From positions 1 to 19,489 of the forward strand of contig NZ_JODM01000054.1 in assembly GCF_000717995.1 (NCBI RefSeq): 19,489 nucleotides of DNA, written 5' to 3'. Shown one piece after another: positions 1-7,250 of this stretch (position 1 is its first letter; each line of letters begins with the position of its first letter). The translations under genes were made by a program, and so were the position numbers. The notes under the pieces were generated by a model that was not told the origin of the DNA, did no database searches, and saw nothing but the letters and a program-made list of their open reading frames with translations. Origin of the DNA: Streptomyces violaceorubidus (GTDB taxonomy: Bacteria > Actinomycetota > Actinomycetes > Streptomycetales > Streptomycetaceae).

Positions 1-276
1 GGTCGCGGGGGCGGGGGTCGCGGGGGCGTCGGTCACGGGGTTGGCCGTCGTCGGGTCGGCGGTCACGGGGTCGTCGGGCGCGGGGCCGGCCGTCGTCGGG
101 GCGTCGGGCACGGCGTCGTCGGTCACGGGGGCGGCCGTCGTCGGCGCGACGGGCACGGCGTCGTCGGGCGCGGCGTCGGCCGTCGTCGGGGCGTCGGTCA
201 CGGTGTCGTCGGGCGCGGGGGCGGCCGTCGTCGGGGCGACGGTCACGGCGTCGTCGGGCGCGGCGTCATCGGTCAT
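1..276 (-). CDS. Probable response regulator, N-terminal fragment with repeat extension (cut by window edge)
   Basis: The frame opens with ATG at 276 and stays open for 92 codons to the window edge. It overlaps the end of the upstream histidine kinase gene by 11 nt, the usual arrangement for a kinase followed by its cognate regulator, so a NarL/LuxR-type response regulator is the likely product. No receiver or HTH domain falls inside the window, so this identity rests on context alone. What is visible is a low-complexity Ala/Pro/Thr/Asp segment made of five 15-residue units of the pattern DDxVTxAPTTAxPxx (residues 8 to about 82) plus a partial sixth. Receiver domains normally begin within the first few residues, so either this protein has an unusual disordered N-terminal tail or the real start is one of the in-frame GTG codons further along. 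Codon third positions are almost all G or C, which supports coding. Confidence 0.55.
   Translation of the reverse strand, partial: MTDDAAPDDAVTVAPTTAAPAPDDTVTDAPTTADAAPDDAVPVAPTTAAPVTDDAVPDAPTTAGPAPDDPVTADPTTANPVTDAPATPAPAT
31..255 (-). repeat. 45-bp tandem repeat, five in-frame copies
   Basis: Five consecutive 45-bp units (with a partial sixth at 1-30) encode 15-residue repeats beginning DDAVTVAPTT, DDTVTDAPTT, DDAVPVAPTT, DDAVPDAPTT and DDPVTADPTT on the minus strand. The units differ by a few substitutions and show no frame-breaking indel. The segment forms the N-terminal extension of the presumed response regulator. Confidence 0.85.
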
Positions 277-1636
277 GGCGGACCAACGGTACGCGAGCCG
301 AGAGGGCCGTGCCGTGCCCCGGCTCCGCCTCCACGGTGAGTGAACCGGCGATGCGCTCGGCGCGGGCCCGCATGCCGTCGAGGCCGAAGCCGCCGACGGG
401 GGTGCGCTCCCGCGCGGTCAGCGGGTCGAAGCCCCGGCCGTCGTCGCGGATGTCGAGGGTGACCTCGTCGCCCATGTAGGAGAGGGTGACGCCGACCCGG
501 TCGGCGGCGGCGTGCCGGGCCGTGTTGGACAGGGCCTCCTCGGCGATGCGCAGCAGCGTGGCGGCGAGCTCGTCGTGGAGGTGCTCGGCGGTGCCGGTGA
601 CGGTGAACCGGGCCCGGACGCCGGTGCGCTCGCCCCACTCGGTCACCGTCTTCTTCAGCGCGTCCGGCAGCCCGTCGTCGGCCAGCGCGACCGGCGAGAG
701 GTTGTGCACGGAGCGGCGGGCCTCGCCGAGGCTGTGCCGGGCCAGAGCGAGGGCCCGGTCCAGGTGCTCGCGGCCGAGCGCGGGGTCCTGGGCGGCCCCC
801 ACGACCTGGAGCTGGGCGATGATGCCGGTCAGGCCCTGGGCGAGGGTGTCGTGGATCTCGGCGGCCAGCCGCCTGCGCTCGTCGGCGACGCCGGCCTCCC
901 GGGCCTGGACGAGGAGCTGGGCGTGCAGCGCGGCGTTCTCGTCGAGCGCCTGTTGCAGGGCGGTGTTGGTGCGCTCCAGTTCGGCGATGGTCTCGACGCG
1001 GGCCCGGCCGCGGGCCTCCTCCAGCGCGGCGAAGTGGGCGAAGAGGGCCACCAGCATGCTGTTGACGGTGAGGATCGCGCCGAAGAGCACCCACCCCATG
1101 ACCCCGCGGGGCGGCAGCCCGCCGGACTGCGAACCGGCGAGGGTGACGGCGGTGGCGAACAGTCCGGCCCGGCACAGTCTGCGCGGCAGCAGGTACTGGG
1201 CGCCGAAGTAGCCGATGACCGCGTAGAAGGCGAAGAGCGGGTTCAGCCAGGTGAGCGCGAAGCCCAGGACCCAGCGGACGGCGTAGTAGCAGGTCCCGGA
1301 CCGGGACGGTTCGGGGCGGGTGCGCGCCGCCCGGTTCCACCACAGCTGGAGCACGACGGCCGCGCCGATCAGGGCGCCGCTCGCCCGGCGTTCGCCGGTG
1401 GTCATGCCGATGGCGTCGGCGGCCGACCAGGCGACCAGGGTCCCGACGGCCAGCAGCGCGTACGGACCCCAGCGGTGGAACGCCGCCCACCGTTCGTCGA
1501 CCGCCGCCGTCCCGGTCCCGCTCCCGGTCCCGCTCCCGGTCGCGGATCCGGTCGCGGATCCGGTCGCGGCGTCCGTGGTCCCCGTGGTCTCCATGGCGTC
1601 ATTGTCGAGCACGCCGCCGCCCGCCCCCACCCTCAT
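266..1636 (-). CDS. NarL/DesK-family sensor histidine kinase
   Basis: Membrane-bound histidine kinase of about 456 residues, expected to autophosphorylate and pass the phosphate to the regulator encoded immediately downstream. After a low-complexity N-terminus made of TGS-type repeats there are about four to five hydrophobic segments (for example YALLAVGTLVAW, WVLGFALTWL, AFYAVIGYFG, WVLFGAILTV). A coiled-coil linker follows (IAELERTNTALQQALDENAAL), then a HisKA_3 dimerisation domain with phospho-acceptor His262 in AAEIHDTLAQGLTG. The C-terminal HATPase has an N box (EEALSNTARHA), a G1 box (DDGRGFD) and a G2 region (GGFGLDGMRARAE). The ATG at 1636 overlaps the permease stop as ATGA, matching the junction upstream, so I prefer it. 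The ATG at 1594 is an alternative, and neither has a clear ribosome binding site. The signal sensed cannot be read from the sequence. Confidence 0.9.
   Translation of the reverse strand: MRVGAGGGVLDNDAMETTGTTDAATGSATGSATGSGTGSGTGTAAVDERWAAFHRWGPYALLAVGTLVAWSAADAIGMTTGERRASGALIGAAVVLQLWWNRAARTRPEPSRSGTCYYAVRWVLGFALTWLNPLFAFYAVIGYFGAQYLLPRRLCRAGLFATAVTLAGSQSGGLPPRGVMGWVLFGAILTVNSMLVALFAHFAALEEARGRARVETIAELERTNTALQQALDENAALHAQLLVQAREAGVADERRRLAAEIHDTLAQGLTGIIAQLQVVGAAQDPALGREHLDRALALARHSLGEARRSVHNLSPVALADDGLPDALKKTVTEWGERTGVRARFTVTGTAEHLHDELAATLLRIAEEALSNTARHAAADRVGVTLSYMGDEVTLDIRDDGRGFDPLTARERTPVGGFGLDGMRARAERIAGSLTVEAEPGHGTALSARVPLVRHDR
1512..1571 (-). repeat. 12-bp tandem repeat, five units, at the kinase N-terminus
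   Basis: Five 12-bp units in the plus strand, in order ccggtcccgctc twice, ccggtcgcggat twice, then a variant ending gcg. On the minus strand they encode the ATGS/GTGS repeats just after the kinase start. All units are multiples of three, so reading frame is preserved when copy number changes. Confidence 0.85.
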
Positions 1637-2382
1637 TCCCAGCGGAACCAGCGCGAGGCGGCAGCCGTGAGGAGCGCGGTCCAGGCGACCAGCACCGCCA
1701 GGTGGGACCAGTCCGGCCAGTCGCCCGCCGCCGCCTCGTTGAGGGCCTGGGCCGCCGCGCCGAACGGGGTCCAGCCGACGATGCGGGCCAGCAGGTCCGG
1801 CATGGCCTGCACCGGCAGCCACACGCCCGCGCAGAACATCGCCGGGAACAGCGCGGCCGACCCGATCGCACCGGCGATCTTCGTGGTGCGGGAGAGCGCG
1901 GAGAGCACCGCCCCCAGGGAGAGCGCGGCGAGCACGGCCAGCAGCAGCGCCAGGAGGTAGCCGAGGGGCTGTTCGGGCAGGGAGACGTCGAAGGCGAGCC
2001 GGCCGACCGCGACCGCCAGCAGGGCCGAGCCGAGGGCGGCCCCGCCGCACACCACCATCTGGGCCGTCAGCAGCGCCGCCGGGCGCACCGGTGTGGCGGA
2101 CATCCGGCGCAGGATCCCGCGCTCCCGGTAGCCGGTCAGGACCTGCGGCATGCCCTGGAGGCCGCCGACGGTCAGGCCCAGCAGTACGGCCACCGGCACG
2201 TAGGCGTCGACCGGGCGCAGTCCGTCGAAGGAGGGGTCGGCCTCGCGGAAGGACGGGATGGAGCCGAGGATCACCAGCAGCAGGGTCGGGAACGCCAGCA
2301 TCCAGAACAGGGCGCCGGGTTCCCGGCGGAACAGGCGCAGCTCGGTGCGGAGGACGGCGGTGTCGAGGACGTCGGTCTTCAT
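1633..2382 (-). CDS. ABC-2 type transporter permease (DrrB-like)
   Basis: Integral membrane subunit of 249 residues, the usual size for DrrB/YadH-type ABC-2 permeases, with about six hydrophobic segments: ALFWMLAFPTLLLVILG, AYVPVAVLLGLTVGG, the AALGSALLAVAVG stretch, YLLALLLAVLAALSLGAVLSAL, AGAIGSAALFPAMFCAGVWL and LAVLVAWTALLTAAAS. The loop LTGYRERGILRRMSATPVRP is the typical cytoplasmic coupling segment of this family (YRERGxLRRL). It pairs with the ATPase encoded immediately upstream. Its ATG at 2382 overlaps that gene's TGA as ATGA, with a GGAG about 8 nt upstream, and its own TGA overlaps the kinase start in the same way. The two subunits probably form an exporter of a hydrophobic drug, lipid or peptide. 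The substrate is unknown. Confidence 0.92.
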   Translation of the reverse strand: MKTDVLDTAVLRTELRLFRREPGALFWMLAFPTLLLVILGSIPSFREADPSFDGLRPVDAYVPVAVLLGLTVGGLQGMPQVLTGYRERGILRRMSATPVRPAALLTAQMVVCGGAALGSALLAVAVGRLAFDVSLPEQPLGYLLALLLAVLAALSLGAVLSALSRTTKIAGAIGSAALFPAMFCAGVWLPVQAMPDLLARIVGWTPFGAAAQALNEAAAGDWPDWSHLAVLVAWTALLTAAASRWFRWE

Positions 2383-3281
2383 GCGGTGGTCTCCGTGAGG
2401 TCCAGGAAGGCGTCGTCCAGCGTGGTGTCGGTGACCCGGAGCTGGTGGGCGGTGACGCGGGTGCGGGCGAGCAGGGTGATGACGGCGTTGACCGTCTCGT
2501 CCGTGCCGGACAGCGTGACGCGGGCGTCCTTGAGGTCGACGGAGGCGAGTTGGGGCAGCGCGCGCAGGTCCGCCTCGTCCAGCGGCGCGGACGGGGTGAA
2601 GCTGATGACGGTGGCGCCCGCCGAACGCCGGATCAGCCCGGCCGGGGTGTCCAGCGCGGCGACGCGGCCCCGGTCGATCACCGCGATCCGGTCGCACAGC
2701 CGCTGGGCCTCCTCCATGAAGTGGGTGACCAGCAGGACCGTGACCCCGCCCGCGCGGATGTCCTCGATCAGCTGCCAGGTCTCGCGGCGGGCGCGCGGGT
2801 CGAGCCCGGTGGTCAGCTCGTCCAGGACGACCACGCGGGGGGCGCCGACCAGCGCGAGCGCGACGAACAGGCGCTGTTTCTGACCGCCGGAGAGCCTCGC
2901 GAACCGGGTGTCCAGCATCGGGGCGAGGTCGAGCCGCTCGGCGAGCGGGCGCCAGTCGGCCGGCCTGGGGTAGAAGGCGGCGTACAGCTCAAGGGCCTCG
3001 CGGACGGTGAGCTTGGGCTGGAGCTCGCTCCGCTGGAGCTGGGCGCCGAGGACCTCGGCGACCCGCCGGTGGTCGGCGACGGGGTCGAGCCCGGTGACCC
3101 GGACCCGGCCGGCGTCGGGGACCCGCAGTCCCCCGACGCACTCGACGGTGGTGGTCTTGCCGGCGCCGTTGGGCCCGAGGACGCCGAAGATCTCGCCCTC
3201 CTCGACGGTGAAGGACACACCGTCGACGACGGGGCGGCCGCCGTAGGACTTGCGCAGGTCGGTGACTTCGATGACGGACAT
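2379..3281 (-). CDS. ABC transporter ATP-binding protein (DrrA-like)
   Basis: Cytoplasmic ATPase of 300 residues that powers the ABC-2 permease encoded next. The order is canonical: Walker A GPNGAGKTT, Q-loop region (LGAQLQRSEL), signature LSGGQKQR, Walker B VVVLDELTTGLDP and H-loop LVTHFMEEA. The C-terminal 80 or so residues carry the extra domain seen in DrrA/CcmA-type resistance ATPases. I start at the ATG at 3281, where similarity to the family begins (MSVIEVTDLRKSYGG). Upstream in-frame ATGs at 3317 and 3341 would add an Arg-rich stretch and place the start inside the operator palindrome. No strong ribosome binding site precedes 3281. It is the first gene of the minus-strand operon ATPase, permease, kinase, regulator, a common layout for two-component-controlled exporters. 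Confidence 0.93.
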   Translation of the reverse strand: MSVIEVTDLRKSYGGRPVVDGVSFTVEEGEIFGVLGPNGAGKTTTVECVGGLRVPDAGRVRVTGLDPVADHRRVAEVLGAQLQRSELQPKLTVREALELYAAFYPRPADWRPLAERLDLAPMLDTRFARLSGGQKQRLFVALALVGAPRVVVLDELTTGLDPRARRETWQLIEDIRAGGVTVLLVTHFMEEAQRLCDRIAVIDRGRVAALDTPAGLIRRSAGATVISFTPSAPLDEADLRALPQLASVDLKDARVTLSGTDETVNAVITLLARTRVTAHQLRVTDTTLDDAFLDLTETTA

Positions 3282-3295
3282 GGCACCAGCGTCCC

Positions 3296-3359
3296 GTCGG
3301 CCGGGGGCCCGGCGCATCGGCCGACGCGCTCGAAGGCGCATCAGCCGATCGGCCGATGC
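3296..3359. promoter_or_regulatory. Operator candidate: palindrome plus half-sites between divergent transport operons
   Basis: The right-hand part (3338-3359) is a 22-bp palindrome with one mismatch, made of gcatcagccga followed directly by its near-complement tcggccgatgc. A further copy of the half-site, gcatcggccga, lies at 3314-3324, exactly 24 bp upstream in the same orientation. It also pairs perfectly with the 3349-3359 arm. A second inverted pair, gtcggccg at 3296-3303 and cggccgac at 3318-3325, shares the cggccga core. The cluster sits just ahead of the ATPase start on one side and about 90 bp ahead of the exporter operon on the other. That is where a dimeric regulator, possibly the response regulator of this operon, would bind. 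Confidence 0.6.
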
Positions 3360-3413
3360 TCCCCTACGACCCGGCGGGGCCTCCCCGCGACCCCGGCGGG
3401 CGCGAAAACTCGG

Positions 3414-3442
3414 TAGGCAGTGTCAGTGGTGAACCGTAGGCT
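3414..3442 (+). promoter_or_regulatory. Probable promoter for a leaderless exporter mRNA
   Basis: A TANNNT-type minus-10 element, taggct, lies at 3437-3442 and ends 8 nt before the ATG at 3451. A weak minus-35-like taggca is at 3414-3419 with a 17-bp spacer. No purine-rich ribosome binding site precedes the ATG. The spacing would put the transcript start at or next to the start codon. Confidence 0.45.
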
Positions 3443-3450
3443 CGCTGCTG

Positions 3451-5376
3451 ATGTCCACGAAACCTGCCCCCACCACGGATCTCGCTCCCGACCCCGCTCC
3501 GGAAGCCGCCCAGGACCCCGCCGAGAGGCATTCCACCGTACGTGCCCTGCTGCGGTTGTGGCCCTATGTGCGGCCGGTGCGCGCACGGTTGGGCACGGCC
3601 GCGGCGATAGCGATCCTCGCCTCCTGCGTGGGGCTGGTGATCCCGCTCGTCCTGAAGTGGATGGTGGACGGACCGGTCGCCGACCGCGATCCGGCGGGCG
3701 TGTGGCTCGGGGCGCTGTACCTGCTGCTGCTCGGGCTGGCGGAGGCGCTGCTGTTCGGGTTCCGGCGGTGGCTGGTGGCCCGGCCGCTGGCGGGGGTCGA
3801 GGCGGGGATGCGCGCGGACCTGTACCGGCACCTGCAGCGCCTGCCGGTGGCCTTCCACGACCGCTGGGCCTCGGGGCAGCTGCTCTCCCGCGGGACGACG
3901 GACCTGATGCTGCTCCGCATGTTCCTCGCCTTCCCGCTGACGTTCCTGCTGGTCAACGGCGTGACGATTCTGATCGGCGTGGGCATCATGCTGGTCCAGG
4001 ACTGGACGCTGGGGCTGGTCATCCTCGGGCCGGCCATCCCGGTGATGATCACCTGCGGGATCTTCGAGAAGAAGTACTCGGCGGTGGCGCGGCGCGCGCA
4101 GGACCAGGTCGGGGATCTGACGACCGTGGTCGAGGAGAGCGTGCTCGGCATCCGGATCATCAAGGGCTTCGGACGGCACCGCAGCCAGGCCCGCGCCTTC
4201 CACGAGCTGTCGCACACGCTGCGGGGCACGGAGCTGCGCAAGGCGCGGCTGCTGGCGGCCATCTGGGCGGTCATCGTGACGCTGCCCGAGGTGGCGATCG
4301 GCGCGGCCCTGGTCGTCGGGGCGGTGCAGGTGGCGGACGGGGCGCTGTCGGCGGGGACGCTGGTGGCCTTCCTGTCCACGGCGCTGGCGCTGCGGTGGCC
4401 GGTGGAGTCCATCGGCTTCCTGCTGGCGATGAGCCAGGAGGCGGCGACGGCCACGGACCGGTACTTCGAGGTGATGGACGCGGAGGTGGAGGCCGACCCG
4501 GTCGCGGAGGTGGAGGCCGACCCGGTCGCGGAGGCTCGTGCCGCTGAGGGCGCCTCCCGGGACGTTCGGCCACGGGGTGAGGCGCGGCTGCCCGCGGCGG
4601 CGGGTGGTCTGCGCTTCGAGCACGTCCGGTTCCGTTACCCCGACGCCGCCCCCGGCTCCACGCCGCTCCTGACCGACATCGACCTGCACATCCGCCCCGG
4701 TGAGTCCATGGCCCTGGTCGGTGCCACCGGCAGCGGCAAGACGACGCTGACGGCGCTCGTGCCGCGCCTGCACGAGGTCACCGAGGGCCGGATCACGCTG
4801 GACGGTGCGGACATCGCCACCCTGTCCCGCCGGGAGCTGCGCTCGATGGTCGCCGTGGCCTTCGAGGAGCCCACCCTCTTCTCGGCCACCGTCGGTGAGA
4901 ACGTGCTGATGGGGGCCGGCGAGGGCGCCGGCGAGAAGGAGCTGGACCGGGCTCTGGCCATCGCGCAGGCCGACTTCGCGCACGCGCTCCCCGAGGGCAC
5001 CGGCACCCAGGTCGGCGAGCAGGGCCTCAGCCTCTCCGGCGGCCAGCGTCAGCGCCTGGCGCTCGCGCGGGCGGTGGTGGGCAGGCCGAGGTTCCTGGTC
5101 CTGGACGATCCGCTGTCCGCGCTGGACGTGCACACGGAGGCCGCCGTGGAGGCCGCCCTGCGGCAGGTCCTCGCGGACACCACCGCGCTGATCGTGGCCC
5201 ACCGCCCCTCCACCGTGCTGCTCGCCGACCGCGTCGCCCTGCTCTCGGAGGGCCGCATCGCCGCCGTCGGCACCCATCACGAACTGCTGCGCACCAACGC
5301 CGAGTACGCCCATCTGATGTCCGGTCTGGACGGGCACGGAGACGACGAGGGATTCCAGGGAGGGGACGGCCGATGA
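3451..5376 (+). CDS. ABC exporter half-transporter (TMD-NBD), exporter pair 1, first subunit
   Basis: Type IV (B-type) ABC exporter half of 641 residues. The N-terminal membrane domain has about six helices (for example GTAAAIAILASCVGLVIPLV, FPLTFLLVNGVTILIGVGIM). A long linker carries a duplicated EVEADPVA, and the C-terminal NBD follows. Walker A is intact (GATGSGKTT, Lys430), as are the signature LSGGQRQR (528-535) and H-loop IVAHRPST. Two positions depart from consensus: the Q-loop Gln is Glu472 (AFEEPTLF), and the catalytic Glu after Walker B is Asp553 (VLDDPLSALD). It therefore looks like the non-catalytic Walker partner that supplies a good signature motif to the next gene's product. 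The ATG at 3451 has no ribosome binding site. The TGA overlaps the next ATG. Confidence 0.93.
   Translation: MSTKPAPTTDLAPDPAPEAAQDPAERHSTVRALLRLWPYVRPVRARLGTAAAIAILASCVGLVIPLVLKWMVDGPVADRDPAGVWLGALYLLLLGLAEALLFGFRRWLVARPLAGVEAGMRADLYRHLQRLPVAFHDRWASGQLLSRGTTDLMLLRMFLAFPLTFLLVNGVTILIGVGIMLVQDWTLGLVILGPAIPVMITCGIFEKKYSAVARRAQDQVGDLTTVVEESVLGIRIIKGFGRHRSQARAFHELSHTLRGTELRKARLLAAIWAVIVTLPEVAIGAALVVGAVQVADGALSAGTLVAFLSTALALRWPVESIGFLLAMSQEAATATDRYFEVMDAEVEADPVAEVEADPVAEARAAEGASRDVRPRGEARLPAAAGGLRFEHVRFRYPDAAPGSTPLLTDIDLHIRPGESMALVGATGSGKTTLTALVPRLHEVTEGRITLDGADIATLSRRELRSMVAVAFEEPTLFSATVGENVLMGAGEGAGEKELDRALAIAQADFAHALPEGTGTQVGEQGLSLSGGQRQRLALARAVVGRPRFLVLDDPLSALDVHTEAAVEAALRQVLADTTALIVAHRPSTVLLADRVALLSEGRIAAVGTHHELLRTNAEYAHLMSGLDGHGDDEGFQGGDGR
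4483..4530 (+). repeat. 24-bp perfect tandem duplication in a TMD-NBD linker
   Basis: Two identical 24-bp units (4483-4506 and 4507-4530), beginning gaggtggagg, encode EVEADPVA twice in frame. The copies are perfect, which suggests a recent slippage event. They sit in the acidic linker between the membrane domain and the NBD of the first exporter subunit, where length variation is probably tolerated. Confidence 0.9.
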
Positions 5377-7250
5377 CCGCGCCGACGGCCACCGCGCCGG
5401 AGAGGGACCAGCCGGAGGACCCGCACGGGGGTCCGGCCGAGGCGGCGGTCCGCGCCGCCGACGACGCCTTCGACCGGGACGTCCTGCCCAGCCCGCCGGG
5501 CGCCACCGGCGCTCTGCTGCGCTCCCTGCTGGCGCCCAGGAAGGCCCGCGTCGTCCTCACCGTCCTCCTGCTGCTGCTCCAGCAGGCGGCCGTGCAGGCG
5601 GGCCCGCTGCTGGTGGCGTACGCCATCGACCACGCCGTGCCGGCCCTGCGCGACGACGACCACGGGCCGCTGATCGCGGTGGGCGCCGGCTACCTGCTGT
5701 GCTCGCTGGCGGCGGGCGCCCTCCAGTACGCCTTCATCGCCGCCGCGGCCCGCGTCAACCAGGACGTGCTGCTCGACCTGCGGGGCCGTATCTTCCGGCA
5801 CGCGCAGGCGCTGAGCGTCGACTTCCACGAGCGCTACACCTCGGGCCGTCTCATCTCCCGCTCCACCACGGACGTGGAGTCCCTGCGCGAACTGCTCGAC
5901 GAGGGGCTCCAGGAGCTGGTGACGGTCATCCTGTCCTTCGTCTACATCGCCGCGCTGCTGCTCTGGCTGGACTGGGGCCTGGGCGCCGTGGCGGTGGCGT
6001 CGTTCGTGCCGCTGTACGCGCTGGTGCGGCTCTACCAGCGGCGCGCGGGACGGGTGTACCGCAAGCGGTCCACGGCGATCGCGGCGGTGATCGTGAAGTT
6101 CGTGGAGACCATGAACGGCATCCGGCCGGTGCGCGCCTTCCGCCGGGAGGCCGCCAACGACGCCGACTTCGCGGTGCTGAACCACCGGCACGAACGCACC
6201 AACGGCGACGCCCTGCTGGAGATGGCCCGGTACGTGGTCGGCTCCCGCCTGGTCGCCAACACCGCCGTCGCGGGCATCGTGCTGTGGGGGGCCTACCGGG
6301 TCGCGGACGGCACGCTCGCGCTCGGTGTGCTGGCGGCGGCGGTGCTGTACCTGCGCCGGCTGTACGACCCGATCGACCGGCTGGGCATGTTCCTGAACTC
6401 GTACCAGTCGGCGGCGGCCTCGCTGGAGAAGATCGCCGGGCTGCTGGCCCAGACGCCGTCGGTGCCGGAGCCGGCCGCGCCCAAGGAGCTGCCGCCGCCG
6501 GCGTCCGAGCATCCCGGCCGCGAGGTCGTCTTCGACTCGGTGAGCTTCGGCTACCGCACCGGGGGCGAGGTGCTGCCGCGCTTCTCACTGACGCTGCCGG
6601 CCGGGCAGACGGTCGCCGTCGTGGGCTCGACCGGCGCGGGCAAGTCGACGCTCGCCAAGCTGCTCGCCCGGTTCTACGACCCCTCCGCCGGACGGGTCCT
6701 GCTGGACGGGACCGACCTGCGCGACCTGGCCGTGCCCGAACTGCGGCGCGGGGTGGTGATGGTGACGCAGGAGGCGTTCCTGTTCTCCGGCACGGTCGCC
6801 GACAACATCGCCGTCGGCCGTCCGGAGGCGACGCGGGAGGAGATCGAGCGGGCCGCGAAGGCGATCGGCGCCCATGACTTCATCGCCGCGCTGCCGGACG
6901 GCTACGACACCGACGTCCGCAAGCGGGGCGGTCGCATCTCCGCCGGTCAGCGGCAGCTCGTGGGGTTCGCGCGGGCCCTGCTGGCGGATCCGGCGGTGCT
7001 GATCCTGGACGAGGCGACCAGTTCGCTGGACATCCCCGGGGAGCGGGCGGTGCAGCGGGCGATGGCGACGGTGCTGAAGGGCCGTACGGCGGTCGTCATC
7101 GCGCACCGGCTGTCCACCGTGGAGATCGCCGACCGGGTGCTGGTGATGGAGCACGGCCGGATCGTCGAGGACGGCACTCCGGACGAACTGATCGCGGGCA
7201 CGGGCCGGTTCGCGGATCTGCACCGGGCCTGGCGGGACAGCCTGGCGTGA
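5373..7250 (+). CDS. ABC exporter half-transporter (TMD-NBD), exporter pair 1, second subunit
   Basis: Second half-transporter, 625 residues. An N-terminal hydrophilic stretch is followed by a six-helix membrane domain (VVLTVLLLLLQQAAVQAGPLLV, VTVILSFVYIAALLLW) and an NBD. The NBD has Walker A GSTGAGKST (Lys424), Q-loop TQEAFLFSGT, signature ISAGQRQL (522-529), Walker B LILDEATSSLD with catalytic Glu547, and H-loop IAHRLST. Its only departure is Ala524 in the signature (SAGQ for SGGQ). Paired with the previous protein, its complete Walker site would face that protein's intact LSGGQ, giving one canonical ATP site and one weakened one, as in TM287/288-type heterodimers. The ATG at 5373 overlaps the previous TGA (ATGA), with AGGGAGGGG at 5357-5365. 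The stop overlaps the next GTG start. Confidence 0.94.
   Translation: MTAPTATAPERDQPEDPHGGPAEAAVRAADDAFDRDVLPSPPGATGALLRSLLAPRKARVVLTVLLLLLQQAAVQAGPLLVAYAIDHAVPALRDDDHGPLIAVGAGYLLCSLAAGALQYAFIAAAARVNQDVLLDLRGRIFRHAQALSVDFHERYTSGRLISRSTTDVESLRELLDEGLQELVTVILSFVYIAALLLWLDWGLGAVAVASFVPLYALVRLYQRRAGRVYRKRSTAIAAVIVKFVETMNGIRPVRAFRREAANDADFAVLNHRHERTNGDALLEMARYVVGSRLVANTAVAGIVLWGAYRVADGTLALGVLAAAVLYLRRLYDPIDRLGMFLNSYQSAAASLEKIAGLLAQTPSVPEPAAPKELPPPASEHPGREVVFDSVSFGYRTGGEVLPRFSLTLPAGQTVAVVGSTGAGKSTLAKLLARFYDPSAGRVLLDGTDLRDLAVPELRRGVVMVTQEAFLFSGTVADNIAVGRPEATREEIERAAKAIGAHDFIAALPDGYDTDVRKRGGRISAGQRQLVGFARALLADPAVLILDEATSSLDIPGERAVQRAMATVLKGRTAVVIAHRLSTVEIADRVLVMEHGRIVEDGTPDELIAGTGRFADLHRAWRDSLA

Noticed and set aside
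31..255. CRISPR-like array
   Set aside because: Units are contiguous 45-bp tandem coding repeats with no unique spacers.
41..343. Plus-strand Val/Gly/Ala/Ser repeat protein
   Set aside because: Reverse-strand reading of the 45-bp repeats, which are better explained as the N-terminus of the gene overlapping the kinase stop by 11 nt.
3364..5337. Long minus-strand open frame antisense to the first exporter gene
   Set aside because: Arg/Gln/His/Gly-rich composition typical of an antisense frame in G/C-rich DNA, with no domain, lying wholly opposite a clear ABC transporter.
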